The translations under genes and the position numbers were made by a program. The notes under the pieces are model-generated. The model saw only the letters and a program-made list of their open reading frames with translations, made no database searches and was not told the DNA's origin. From contig JAQUPZ010000004.1 of assembly GCA_028716365.1 (NCBI GenBank), positions 124,001 through 188,000 on the forward strand: a stretch of 64,000 bases of DNA. Reading direction: 5' to 3'. This stretch comes from Kiritimatiellia bacterium (GTDB taxonomy: Bacteria; Verrucomicrobiota; Kiritimatiellia; UBA8416; YA12-FULL-48-11). Position 1 is the stretch's first letter; each line of letters starts with the position of its first letter. Below, in pieces: positions 1-9,147 of the stretch.

Positions 1-2
1 AT

Positions 3-941
3 ATCGCCGTATGTTCGTTAATGGTACTTTCCTACAGGTTTCTTGCAGAAGAAAAAGCGAGAAGACGTATCCGTGATATGTTTTCAACGATGGTTTCCGA
101 TCAGGTTTTGAGTTATCTCGAAGAAAATCCTGGAAGTTTTTCCCTTCGTGGACACAATGTGGAAGCAACTGTTTTGTTTTCGGATGTCGTAAACTTTACT
201 GGAATAAGTGAACGATTATCGCCGGAGCGATTAACTGAACTGTTAAATCGTTATCTAACGCCGGCAACCGATTTGATACTGAATCACGGAGGATATGTTG
301 ACAAATATGTTGGTGATGGAATTATGGCTGTTTGGGGCGCTCCATATCCTGATCCTGATCATGCATTGAAAGCGTGCTTGTCTGCCATGCGACAACAGGA
401 GATGCTGTTGTCGCTCAATCAAAGGCTTGTTAAAGAATTTGGAATTGAAATTTCCGTCAGAATGGGACTTAACTCCGGAACAGTAAAAGCCGGTAATATG
501 GGCTCAGAGCGGAAATTCCAATATACCGTTATCGGCGATATCGTTAATCTTGCATCGCGTCTTGAACCGACCAATAAGGATTTTGGAACAAAAATAATCA
601 TCGGTGATGTTACCAATCAAATGGTTAAAGGCAAAATTATCACCAGGCATCTTGGTAAAATTATTGTTGTAGGCAAAGAAGACGCTGTTTCGATTTACGA
701 AGTCATTGGAGAACATGGCAAGGTCGAGGCTGGGAAACTGGAAGTCATTTCACTATACGAAACAGCCTTAAAACAATTTTATTCCAGGTCCTGGCATGAT
801 TGTATTGTTACAATCGACTCCATACTCAAAATTGCCAGCGATGGACCATCAGTTCACTTGCGTCGAAGAGCTGAATATTATCAGTTAAATCCTCCGGATG
901 CCGACTGGCAGGGTGAATACATACGAAGCGAAAAAAACTAA
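3..941 (+). CDS. Class III adenylate/guanylate cyclase, 5' end cut by window edge
   Basis: The frame is open to the left edge, so the true start and probably an N-terminal sensor lie upstream; only the catalytic part and tail are present. It would make cyclic AMP (or cGMP) from the nucleoside triphosphate. The metal-binding motif FSDVVNFT, the second metal/substrate loop DKYVGDGIMAVWG and the transition-state motif VNLASRLE are all intact. The Lys of DKYVGD and the Thr of YTVIGD match the Lys/Thr adenine-selecting pair of class IIIb enzymes, so cAMP is the likelier product (inference). The protein is closely similar to the C-terminal half of the complete CHASE2-cyclase at 4754-7018, so the two look like paralogues of a local duplication. 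Its stop overlaps the stop of the convergent histidine kinase by a few bases. Confidence 0.93.
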   Translation: MAVCSLMVLSYRFLAEEKARRRIRDMFSTMVSDQVLSYLEENPGSFSLRGHNVEATVLFSDVVNFTGISERLSPERLTELLNRYLTPATDLILNHGGYVDKYVGDGIMAVWGAPYPDPDHALKACLSAMRQQEMLLSLNQRLVKEFGIEISVRMGLNSGTVKAGNMGSERKFQYTVIGDIVNLASRLEPTNKDFGTKIIIGDVTNQMVKGKIITRHLGKIIVVGKEDAVSIYEVIGEHGKVEAGKLEVISLYETALKQFYSRSWHDCIVTIDSILKIASDGPSVHLRRRAEYYQLNPPDADWQGEYIRSEKN

Positions 942-2062
942 ACGACTACGACGGGGAGAAGTACTGAAAAGGTAGTTCCTTCGCCATGTTTTGATGACAC
1001 GATAATGTCACCCTTGTGATCTCGTACGATTCCGCGTGAAATCGACAATCCTAGTCCTGTACCTTTCCCCTTGGGTTTTGTTGTAAAAAATGATTGGAAT
1101 ATCTCATCAATAATTTCCTTTGGAATACCTGTTCCTGTATCCATTATATTACATTTCCAACAATCGACATTGTCAAATTTTGCTGGTTCGATGGATAAGG
1201 TCAATTGGCGATTTTGACGTTCGATCATGGCATCGCAGGCATTACCGATAAGGTTCACAAAAACCTGTTCTATATGATTTGAACAGCCTGTGACGAAGTG
1301 CGTTCCTTTTTTAATATTATTAATGATCTCCACGCCAGCGGACATGGTTTTGTTTTTGGTGATAAACAAAGCATCGGATATACTGTTATACAAATCAATT
1401 AGTTCCTGTTTTTCAGCCATTCCGCGTGAAAAGTTACGAAGATGGTCAGCGAGTTTTTGGATCGAACGAGAGGCCTTTTGAATGTCTTTTGCCATTGTTT
1501 CCAGTTTCTGGAAAGAATCGCTTGGTGTTATGTTTGTCCGTTTAAGTTCATTTAAGAGCATTTCGTTTGAGAGTAATATCACTGTCAACGGATTGTTTAT
1601 GTCATGGGCCACGCCGGACGCAAGTTCTCCTATGGCGGCAAGCCTTCCGGCATGCACGAGACTGGCTTGAAGATCTTTTATCTTCCGCATATCTCTAAGG
1701 ATGGAGAAGGTTCTGATAAAACGGCCTTCATCATCGTATATGCTGAAAGATCGTATTTCAACAGGTATCTTTGTCCCATCCTTTGCCTTTAGAAGGCTTT
1801 CGACCATTTTGTCGCCTTTTTCCTTAAGATCAGAAAAACCACGCGCAAGAGCTTCCTGAACTTCTTCGGCATATACCTGTTTAATGTTCATGGAGAGAAG
1901 CTCTTCCCTGGTGTACCCTAGCAGTGTCTCTGCTCTTCGATTGGTATAGACGATATCGCCATTATCGTCGATTGAATGAATCATATCGGGAAAATTATCC
2001 AGAAGAATTTTAAAGACGTCGGCGTCAGGAATTTCGATTGCTTGTATTCTCATTCTGCTCAT
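938..2062 (-). CDS. PAS-domain sensor histidine kinase
   Basis: 374 residues, no membrane segment, so probably a cytoplasmic sensor. A PAS domain covers about residues 15-130, followed by a dimerisation/phosphoacceptor helix with H-box VAHDINNPL (phosphorylated His about residue 153) and a complete ATPase domain: N-box NLIGNACDAM, G1 DTGTGIP, F-box FFTTKPKGKG and G2 GTGLGLSIS. The H-box has Asp where Glu is usual (HDINNPL for HEINNPL). No receiver domain is fused and no standard response regulator lies next to it; the only regulator-like protein nearby (7049-8176) has lost its phosphoacceptor Asp. The gene is convergent with the upstream cyclase and divergent from the cNMP-binding/rhodanese gene, with about 160 bases between the two starts. 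Confidence 0.93.
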   Translation of the reverse strand: MSRMRIQAIEIPDADVFKILLDNFPDMIHSIDDNGDIVYTNRRAETLLGYTREELLSMNIKQVYAEEVQEALARGFSDLKEKGDKMVESLLKAKDGTKIPVEIRSFSIYDDEGRFIRTFSILRDMRKIKDLQASLVHAGRLAAIGELASGVAHDINNPLTVILLSNEMLLNELKRTNITPSDSFQKLETMAKDIQKASRSIQKLADHLRNFSRGMAEKQELIDLYNSISDALFITKNKTMSAGVEIINNIKKGTHFVTGCSNHIEQVFVNLIGNACDAMIERQNRQLTLSIEPAKFDNVDCWKCNIMDTGTGIPKEIIDEIFQSFFTTKPKGKGTGLGLSISRGIVRDHKGDIIVSSKHGEGTTFSVLLPVVVV

Positions 2063-2222
2063 TGCATGTACTGATTTTGTCTTTGTGTAACATCATGGAT
2101 TCAATATGTCAAAGTTTTTCCTAGCAAACGTACAAATCTCTATGCTATTTTCCACTTGTCGCTGGAACGCCTACATTAATGTCTGCGACATATGCTTTTT
2201 CTTTAAGACTGGAGGGGTATAT

Positions 2223-2927
2223 ATGGGTATATTAGACAAATTATTCAAAAGTAAAGTAAGTGTGGAAACTCCCATGCCTGATAAGACAGCTCTAATAGGT
2301 AAAATCCGGCAATCTGATTTATTCAAGAACCTGCCTGCCAAAAACCTTGAAGAAATGTTCGCTAGAATGGAAACCGTCAAGGTCAAGTCAGGCGAAACGA
2401 TAATAGAGCAGGGTGGTGAAGGTGACTATTATTATCTGCTGGTTACCGGTATGGCCCAGGTTTTCAAACAGGCAAATAATGAAGATCAACCAAAAGTAGT
2501 TGCTGAACTGAATGAACCTGTCGGATTTGGCGAGGAAGCACTTATTTCAAATGCGAAGCGGAACGCGACTATCAAGATGCAAACAGACGGTGTTGTAATG
2601 CGTCTGTCCAAGGATGCGTTCGATGATTATGTAAAAGAACCCATGGTTGTATGGCTCTCACCCATGGATGCCCAAGACAAGATCGCGAAAGGTGCAAAAT
2701 GGATTGACGTGCGAGACCCTGACGAAGCGAAGCAAGGACGTCTGCACGGTGCGTTGTTTATCCCGTTGAACGATATTCGTACGCGAATGTCGGAACTTGA
2801 TAAATCAATTCAGTATATTTGTTATTGTATAAATGGCAGGCAAAGTTCTACAGCGGTATTTCTTTTACGCCAGCATGGATATAATGTCGGAGTGTTAAGA
2901 GGTGGTCTGCAAGCACTCAAGAGATAA
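2223..2927 (+). CDS. Cyclic nucleotide-binding domain / rhodanese fusion protein
   Basis: 234 residues from the ATG at 2223, chosen because GGAGGGG at 2211-2217 sits at good spacing; the frame stays open further upstream but without a ribosome site. Residues about 30-135 form a cNMP-binding domain with the phosphate-binding cassette GFGEEALISN...RNAT, including the Glu and Arg that contact the cyclic phosphate and ribose in this family. Residues about 150-234 form a single rhodanese domain with an intact catalytic Cys (about 202) in the loop CINGRQS. The fusion suggests cyclic nucleotide controls a sulfur-transfer or redox activity, or that the rhodanese domain has a binding role. Two class III cyclases flank it. 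It is followed after 5 bases by the ankyrin-TPR protein, so the two are probably cotranscribed. Confidence 0.9.
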   Translation: MGILDKLFKSKVSVETPMPDKTALIGKIRQSDLFKNLPAKNLEEMFARMETVKVKSGETIIEQGGEGDYYYLLVTGMAQVFKQANNEDQPKVVAELNEPVGFGEEALISNAKRNATIKMQTDGVVMRLSKDAFDDYVKEPMVVWLSPMDAQDKIAKGAKWIDVRDPDEAKQGRLHGALFIPLNDIRTRMSELDKSIQYICYCINGRQSSTAVFLLRQHGYNVGVLRGGLQALKR

Positions 2928-2932
2928 TTCGA

Positions 2933-4654
2933 ATGAGCGGGAAAGTTCTGGGAGTGGTCGGGACGATAATCCTTCTGGTAATTCCTGCGCTTTATGCCGC
3001 AGAAATTCATGACGCGGTAGAAGCGGGGAATGTAGTCAAGGTACAACAACTGCTTTCTGCTGATGCAACCCTGGTTAATGCCCAAAATGAAAGCGGCACA
3101 ACACCTCTTCATCTTGCCGCCGGTCTTAACAACACAAATCTTGTCCAGTTTTTAATCGCGAAAGGTGCAAATATTAAAGCCGCCACGAAACAGGGATGGA
3201 CCGCTCTGCATTGGGCGGCCTATTTGAATGCCGCCGATGCCACTGTTCTCCTTCTGGCAAAAGGTGCTGACTCTCAAGTAAAAGCATCCGACGAAAGAAC
3301 ACCGTTACAGATCGCAATAACTGAAAATTCGCAGGATGTTGTGGCCATTCTAGCAAAACAGACAACCGCAGTTTATACCGACAAGGCAATCGCGGCAACC
3401 TATGCAGAGGCAGAAAAGGCAAGGTTAAACGGTGATCTCAAGCAGGCGTATGAAATGTTCAGCAAGCTGGTTAACAATGATCCGGCTAATGAAAAGTATA
3501 ATTTCGCCCTGGGGATGACCTGTTATGCCATGGAAGAATATTCACGCGGACAATTTGCATTTGAACGTGTTTTGCAGAAAAACCCTGATAATGGACGTGC
3601 ACGTGTTGAACTTGCCCGTTGTCTAATGGGATTGGGACAAGATGCGGCTGCAAAAAAAGAATTTAAAAAAATCCTGACAACCAATCCACCGGCTGAAGTA
3701 AAGCGCAAAATAAAAGCGCTCATTACTGAAATGGAAAAGAAAGTCAAAAGATGGCAATTCTCAGGAAGAGTCGATGTAATGGCTTTTGATGACGACAATG
3801 TGAACGTTGGCCCCGATTCCGAGCGGATAAGTATAGCGCCTATAATTTTCGGTTCTCAATCAATTGATGAACTTACCGTTCAGCAGACATCCCAGCCTGC
3901 AAAGTCAAAGGGTTATGCAGGATCCATTTTTGCCGGCGCGGTATATGATGCAGGGGATCCTGGCAAATGGGGATGGGGTACAACCGCGGCTTACTATCAG
4001 AACCAGTTGAATGACAGATCTCAGAATGAAAGCCTTTTCTATCAGTGTGATACCGGGGCAAGGTATCTAGCAGACAGAAGATATTGGGAAGCTCCGTTAC
4101 GGGTAGCGCATATATCAACGGGGAATAAATCTCTCGTAAACATGTATGGAATTCATCCGGCCTTCATGTATGCCTATGGTCCTTCGGGTGAATGGAGGCT
4201 GGGGACGCTTACCAGTTTTGAAAGGCGTGATTATTCAACACTTGACGACAGGGACGGTGTTTATGTCTCCGCAGGGGAGATGATCAGGCACTATTTTGGC
4301 GAAAAGAAACACAGCGTCATCATTGGAGTATTTCTTTCACACGATTTCACAAAAGCTGACGTTTATGAATACAATGGCCTTGAATGGCAGTTCGGCACTG
4401 AGATCAAGCTGCCGTGGCAAACAATTGCCTATGGCCGTATCAGGAATATGACTTCAAATTATGCAGGGAAGGAGTTACTTGCACCATCAGACAGGAAAGA
4501 TACTCAACGACAATACATGATGGGTCTCAGCAAGATGATTACCTCGCGATGGGGCGTTGACGTGAATTACCAGGTAACAGATAATACATCCACCTTTACG
4601 TTATATCAGTATGATCGACACGTTGCAACGCTCAGTACTTTCTGTATTTTTTAA
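2933..4654 (+). CDS. Ankyrin-TPR protein with C-terminal outer-membrane barrel-like domain
   Basis: 573 residues. A signal peptide is evident (hydrophobic stretch to about residue 22, ending ALYAAE). Residues about 50-150 carry ankyrin repeats (TPLHLAAGLNN, TALHWAAYLNA, TPLQIAITENS). Residues about 155-255 carry TPR units. The remaining 300 residues are rich in alternating polar/aromatic strands and the protein ends in Phe (STFCIF), as many beta-barrel outer-membrane proteins do. A periplasmic TPR domain followed by a barrel resembles the SLAM (DUF560) arrangement; that assignment is inference from architecture only. Neighbours suggest a surface or transport output linked to cyclic-nucleotide signalling. 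It follows the cNMP/rhodanese gene directly. Confidence 0.75.
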   Translation: MSGKVLGVVGTIILLVIPALYAAEIHDAVEAGNVVKVQQLLSADATLVNAQNESGTTPLHLAAGLNNTNLVQFLIAKGANIKAATKQGWTALHWAAYLNAADATVLLLAKGADSQVKASDERTPLQIAITENSQDVVAILAKQTTAVYTDKAIAATYAEAEKARLNGDLKQAYEMFSKLVNNDPANEKYNFALGMTCYAMEEYSRGQFAFERVLQKNPDNGRARVELARCLMGLGQDAAAKKEFKKILTTNPPAEVKRKIKALITEMEKKVKRWQFSGRVDVMAFDDDNVNVGPDSERISIAPIIFGSQSIDELTVQQTSQPAKSKGYAGSIFAGAVYDAGDPGKWGWGTTAAYYQNQLNDRSQNESLFYQCDTGARYLADRRYWEAPLRVAHISTGNKSLVNMYGIHPAFMYAYGPSGEWRLGTLTSFERRDYSTLDDRDGVYVSAGEMIRHYFGEKKHSVIIGVFLSHDFTKADVYEYNGLEWQFGTEIKLPWQTIAYGRIRNMTSNYAGKELLAPSDRKDTQRQYMMGLSKMITSRWGVDVNYQVTDNTSTFTLYQYDRHVATLSTFCIF

Positions 4655-4753
4655 TGAGCTGCGTAATGCGAGAATATATGGTATTCTTAGAAAAGTCATA
4701 TTTATTGTAGTTTATGGATGGGGCTATCTTCCCATTATAGTCCTTTATAGCTT

Positions 4754-7018
4754 ATGCTGAAAAAAATATCACCGGTGGTAGTTGTTGGATTGCTGCTTAC
4801 AATCGGATGTCTTTCATTTTACATTTCTGGTTCTTCACTAATACAGGCCATATCAAACTATGCTTATGACAGGTTGATATGCTACTCGATAAGATATGAC
4901 ACGTACTTTCGTCGCGTTGATGCAAAGCCGAAGTCAGACCGTGTTGTGATTGTCGATCTTGACGACAAAAGTCTCGGCCGTACCGAGCTGGGGCAGTGGC
5001 CATGGCCGCGTTACCTCGTTTCTGAAATGACCAGGAAGATTCTTGATGCCGGCGCCAGTGTTGTGGCGTTCGATGTGGTCTTTGCCGAACGCGACAGGAC
5101 ATCCCCGGTGATGATACGCACCAACATGAACAGCCACTTCAACTTGGATGTGGAACTAAAGGGTGTGCCAAATAATCTGTTGGACTTCGATGAAATTTTC
5201 GCAGCCACTCTTGCGAAAGGAAAGACAATTCTTGGTTGTGCCATGAGTCCTACCGATGAGCCTCTGACGAATATCGATCTGTCATTTGACCCATACTTCG
5301 ACAAAGACAAGCATATTATAGTCAAGGGCAAGGGTGCCGGCAAAAGTTATATTCTCCAATCCGGTGGAATTGCGATCTCCATCAAACAGCTCCTGAAGAC
5401 ATCGCGTAGCGCTTTCTTCAATGCTATACCGGATAGCGACAACATCGTACGAAGCAACCCGCTCGTTTGGGCGTACGGACCTGACAGAATATATCCGTCC
5501 CTAGCGATGGAGGCTCTCCGGCTTGATATGAACATCGAGCGAGACCGATGTTTCGTCGACTATGATGAATGTGGGATAACACAGATACGGCTAAAAGACC
5601 TGGTTGTGCCAACCGACAATGTTGGTCGCCTGATTATTAATTTCCGCGATGTCAACAAGGAGCCAAAGACGGGATTTGTGTCCTCGTTTCCCGTGTTTAC
5701 CGCATGGGAGGTGATATCGGGAGCGTTTTCTGCCTCCAGTTTTTCGAACAAGATTGTCTTTATCGGCACTTCAGCCGTCGGTCTTAAGGACAGGAGGGCA
5801 ACACCTGTCACGAAGGACTTCTCCGGCGTGGAAATACATGCCACAATGATAGACAACATGCTCGCGGGCGACATGCTTCAGATTCCCAACTGGATAGATG
5901 GGGCCAATTTTGTGGCGATTTTTGTCATGGGTGTGTTTCTCACATTCTTTATTTCCCGCGGCAGGTCGTGGCTGTCATTCGTGGTTTCAATTGTGATGGT
6001 AATCTCCTCGATCCTGTTCAGTTGGTTTGTGTTGAAGGTATATAATGGCGTTTTCGTCCCAGTGTGGGTGATCCTGTCGATAATAATCATCTACCCGACG
6101 CTGACGATGATCAAATTCTGGCAGGAAGAATTGCAGAAGAAGCGTGTCAGGGACATGTTCGGCACCATGGTTTCGGAACGAGTTCTGCATTTCCTGGAAA
6201 ACAATCCGGAGAGTTTCTCGCTTACAGGGCAACGGAGGGAAGCAACAATGTTTTTCTCGGATGTTGCCGGATTTACGACCATATCGGAGAACCTGCCTCC
6301 GAATAAACTTTCGGAACTTCTGAATAAATATCTAAGTCCGATGACACACCTGATAATGGACAGGAATGGCTATGTCGACAAATACGAAGGTGATGCCATC
6401 ATGGCAGTATGGGGTGTTCCTTATCCCATGGATAATCACGCTACGGAGGCATGTTTAGCGGCACTTGAACAACAGGCAAAACTGGCTGAAATACGGCCAA
6501 AACTCAACGAAGAGTACGGTCACGATATTCATGTCCGAATGGGATTGAATTCGGGCGTGGTGACGGCAGGAAACATGGGTTCAGACAGGAAGTTCCAATA
6601 TACGGTCATGGGTGATGCCGTGAACCAGGCTGCCAGACTCGAACCCGCAAATAAAATATATAATACATTAATTATCATAGGTGAGACCACGTATAATGAG
6701 GCAAAAAATGCGATTGAAGCCAGATATCTTGATAAAATGATTGTCAAAGGTAAAACAAAACCGATCAGTATTTATGAATTATTAGCCGTAAAAGGCGGTT
6801 TATCAGCAGAAAAAATGAAGGTTATTGAGTTGTACGAGGAGGCGCTGCGCCTGCATTGGGCCCGAAAATGGGATGAATCAATAAAACTTCTAGAAAATGT
6901 TTTAGAGCTTGACCAGAGGGATGGGCCAAGTGCTAAGCTCCTTTCCCGTATTCAACAATACAGGGAAAGCCCGCCACCGGAAGGGTGGAGTGGTGAATTT
7001 TTACAACTTAATAAATAG
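4754..7018 (+). CDS. CHASE2-domain transmembrane class III adenylate cyclase
   Basis: 754 residues. An N-terminal membrane segment (residues about 8-30) is followed by an extracytoplasmic CHASE2-type sensor domain (about 35-375, with VVIVDLDDKSL, WPWPR and DVVFAERD), three membrane helices (about 380-455) and a cytoplasmic cyclase domain (about 490-670). Catalytic motifs are intact: FSDVAGFT, DKYEGDAIMAVWG and YTVMGDAVNQAARLE, with the Lys/Thr pair typical of bacterial adenylate cyclases. The C-terminal tail matches that of the partial cyclase at the window start almost motif for motif. It probably converts an unknown periplasmic signal to cAMP, with the cNMP-binding/rhodanese protein upstream as a likely local effector (inference). 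The stop codon lies close before the NtrC-like gene. Confidence 0.95.
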   Translation: MLKKISPVVVVGLLLTIGCLSFYISGSSLIQAISNYAYDRLICYSIRYDTYFRRVDAKPKSDRVVIVDLDDKSLGRTELGQWPWPRYLVSEMTRKILDAGASVVAFDVVFAERDRTSPVMIRTNMNSHFNLDVELKGVPNNLLDFDEIFAATLAKGKTILGCAMSPTDEPLTNIDLSFDPYFDKDKHIIVKGKGAGKSYILQSGGIAISIKQLLKTSRSAFFNAIPDSDNIVRSNPLVWAYGPDRIYPSLAMEALRLDMNIERDRCFVDYDECGITQIRLKDLVVPTDNVGRLIINFRDVNKEPKTGFVSSFPVFTAWEVISGAFSASSFSNKIVFIGTSAVGLKDRRATPVTKDFSGVEIHATMIDNMLAGDMLQIPNWIDGANFVAIFVMGVFLTFFISRGRSWLSFVVSIVMVISSILFSWFVLKVYNGVFVPVWVILSIIIIYPTLTMIKFWQEELQKKRVRDMFGTMVSERVLHFLENNPESFSLTGQRREATMFFSDVAGFTTISENLPPNKLSELLNKYLSPMTHLIMDRNGYVDKYEGDAIMAVWGVPYPMDNHATEACLAALEQQAKLAEIRPKLNEEYGHDIHVRMGLNSGVVTAGNMGSDRKFQYTVMGDAVNQAARLEPANKIYNTLIIIGETTYNEAKNAIEARYLDKMIVKGKTKPISIYELLAVKGGLSAEKMKVIELYEEALRLHWARKWDESIKLLENVLELDQRDGPSAKLLSRIQQYRESPPPEGWSGEFLQLNK

Positions 7019-7048
7019 TTGTATAGTGATTTAGAGAGGATAAGGATA

Positions 7049-8176
7049 ATGTCTCGGATACTTCTGTTAAGTAATGAAAAAAGTATTTCGGCAATTCTTA
7101 CAAAACTCCTGAAGACAGAGGGTTACAAGGTTGTGTCGGCTTCCGACGCTGCCAGGGCCAAGGAACATATCCAGATTGAACAGTATAACCTTTTGATTGT
7201 TACCACTGGCAAAGGAGCTGGTGTTGATATGGCTATTGAAGTGATAACTGCAAGCCTTGCCCATCATCCTGAAACACCCATTATTGCGATTACAGAGAGT
7301 GATGGAGGTGCTACGGCCGGTAAATTATCGGCATTCCAGCTCTTTGCGTGTATCGAAAAGCCTTTGAAAGTGGATAAACTTGTGTCTGCGGTACAGAAGG
7401 CTGTAGACCAGGGTGGTGCTTCCGACGGTGGTAATGCGAACCTTCACCTGCAACTGGAGGCCTGTTACCAATACGAAAATATCGTTGCCGAGAGTCCGGC
7501 GATGAAGAGTGCCTGTGATATGATCAGCCGAGTCGCCGGAACCGATGTAACAATTCTTATTTCCGGCGAACATGGAACAGGTAAGGAACTTGCGGCCAGG
7601 ACGATTCATGCCAATAGCAGGCGTAAAGAAAAAAGTATAGTTGTCGTTGATTGCTCAGTTCCTGATGCCGACCGCGACTTATTTTCACAGAACGGAATCG
7701 AAAAAGCCAATGGAGGAACATTTGTTCTGCACGAGGTAAGTGCATTGCCCAAGCCAGCTCAACAAAACCTTCTCAAGTGCTTGCAGGAACGGAAAATCAC
7801 CAGCGCCGTATCTTCCCAGGTTATTCCTCTGGATATACGCATAATTGCCACAACGAGTACGAACCTTCAACAGCTTGTTAATGACGGCAAATTCAATCCG
7901 GACCTGTATAAATATATCCGAATAATCTTCATACAGCTTGCTCCCCTTCGTGATCGCCAGCAGGACATTATGCCAACGGTTCGCCAAGTACTCCTCAGGA
8001 AAGCGGGAGGTAAGGCACTTCCTGTTTTGGATCCGGAAGTTATTAATATCTTTCAGAAATATTCGTGGCCTGGTAATGCAACTGAGATTGAATATGTAAT
8101 AGATCAGGCACTGAAAGCTGCAACTGAAGGAAAAATCACTAAAGCGTGCCTGCCGCCTGAACTTGCAAAGGTTTAG
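7049..8176 (+). CDS. Degenerate NtrC-like protein (receiver-like domain plus defective AAA+ domain, no DNA-binding domain)
   Basis: 375 residues from the ATG at 7049, preceded by AGAGAGGA; the frame runs back to a TTG at 7019 without a ribosome site. Residues 1-120 have the receiver fold pattern, but the phosphoacceptor Asp is replaced (NLLIVTTGKG). The central domain keeps the Walker A pattern GEHGTGKE, yet the GAFTGA loop that contacts sigma-54 is deleted and the Walker B Asp is His (FVLHEVS for FLDE). The Fis-type helix-turn-helix is absent; the protein ends shortly after the AAA+ lid. It cannot act as a normal sigma-54 activator. It might be a signalling adaptor, an ATP-binding scaffold or a decaying gene. 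It lies about 30 bases after the CHASE2-cyclase and may be in its operon. Confidence 0.85.
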   Translation: MSRILLLSNEKSISAILTKLLKTEGYKVVSASDAARAKEHIQIEQYNLLIVTTGKGAGVDMAIEVITASLAHHPETPIIAITESDGGATAGKLSAFQLFACIEKPLKVDKLVSAVQKAVDQGGASDGGNANLHLQLEACYQYENIVAESPAMKSACDMISRVAGTDVTILISGEHGTGKELAARTIHANSRRKEKSIVVVDCSVPDADRDLFSQNGIEKANGGTFVLHEVSALPKPAQQNLLKCLQERKITSAVSSQVIPLDIRIIATTSTNLQQLVNDGKFNPDLYKYIRIIFIQLAPLRDRQQDIMPTVRQVLLRKAGGKALPVLDPEVINIFQKYSWPGNATEIEYVIDQALKAATEGKITKACLPPELAKV

Positions 8177-8200
8177 GAATTGACAACGGTGAAGGTTTGT

Positions 8201-9019
8201 TCACTTTCGCAGCACCATGTTCTCCATGGCAATGTCAGTGGAAGCAAATTCATTTCTTGCATTCTTTATTATCCGATTTAATTCATTATCGGTCCTGGCA
8301 GGAGCATGATGTGTCAAGATAAGACGCCCTATGCCAGCGCATGCCGCTACTCTGGCGCCTACCTGCCACGTGCTGTGGCCCCAACCCTTGTGGAATTCAT
8401 ATTCTTCAGGTGTATATTGCGCATCAAAAATCAGGAAATCCGCACCCCTGCAGAAATTTATAAAAGAAGTCTGAATGGTCTCAAGGTCATATTCGATATC
8501 AGTGGCAATAATGGTCGTCTTTCCTGCTGCTTCAATACGATACGCCAGACATTGCTGAGGGTGCGGCACGCTCAGCCATGATACTCTGGCCCCGTAAACA
8601 TCCATGGCATCGCGGGAAACGGGAATGTCTTTGAGTGTCATTTTAATATCAGTCTCACCCAATCCAACAGGCCAGTATGGTTTGCCCATGAATGTTTTTA
8701 ACGTACTTTTCCAGTTATCACGTCTGCGTGGATCGGCCATTATATTGATCCTTGCATTTTTGTCATAGAGTGGATCAAAACATGGAAATCCGATTACATG
8801 ATCCATGTGAAAATGTGTAAAGAAAAGAGTTATCGGAAGCGTTTTACCAAGATGTGCAATTTCTCTCTTAACATGAGAAATACCTGTTCCTGCATCAAAT
8901 ATTATTATTCCTTTATCGGTTCTAAGGCTGTAGCAAGTTGTGTTGCCACCATACCTTTTGAATTCGTCCCCACATGCTGGAATTGTTCCTCTGGCACCCT
9001 GTATTGTGACTTCCTGCAT
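8201..9019 (-). CDS. Metallo-beta-lactamase-fold hydrolase
   Basis: 272 residues, cytoplasmic. The metal site is complete: HFHMDH (about residues 68-73) supplies four ligands, SVPHP a further His, ATDIEYD an Asp and LTHHAP the last His. The N-terminus VTIQGARGTIPACG...YGGNTTC is typical of the PhnP/RNase Z-like branch, in which substrates are often cyclic phosphodiesters, phosphonates or RNA. A cyclic-nucleotide phosphodiesterase role would fit the neighbouring cyclases, but nothing in the sequence proves it. AAGGAAC precedes the ATG. It converges on the NtrC-like gene and diverges from the MlaE operon. Confidence 0.85.
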   Translation of the reverse strand: MQEVTIQGARGTIPACGDEFKRYGGNTTCYSLRTDKGIIIFDAGTGISHVKREIAHLGKTLPITLFFTHFHMDHVIGFPCFDPLYDKNARINIMADPRRRDNWKSTLKTFMGKPYWPVGLGETDIKMTLKDIPVSRDAMDVYGARVSWLSVPHPQQCLAYRIEAAGKTTIIATDIEYDLETIQTSFINFCRGADFLIFDAQYTPEEYEFHKGWGHSTWQVGARVAACAGIGRLILTHHAPARTDNELNRIIKNARNEFASTDIAMENMVLRK

Positions 9020-9147
9020 CGATAGTTCCTTCGATCATTTTTTCTAATGCTAGAATACAGAAGTGAGCGTGTCAACGGATTAGAATTTTCTTGAAGGAGT
9101 AATCAAGGGACACTACTGTAACCGTAACAAGTCCGTCATAGATTCAT

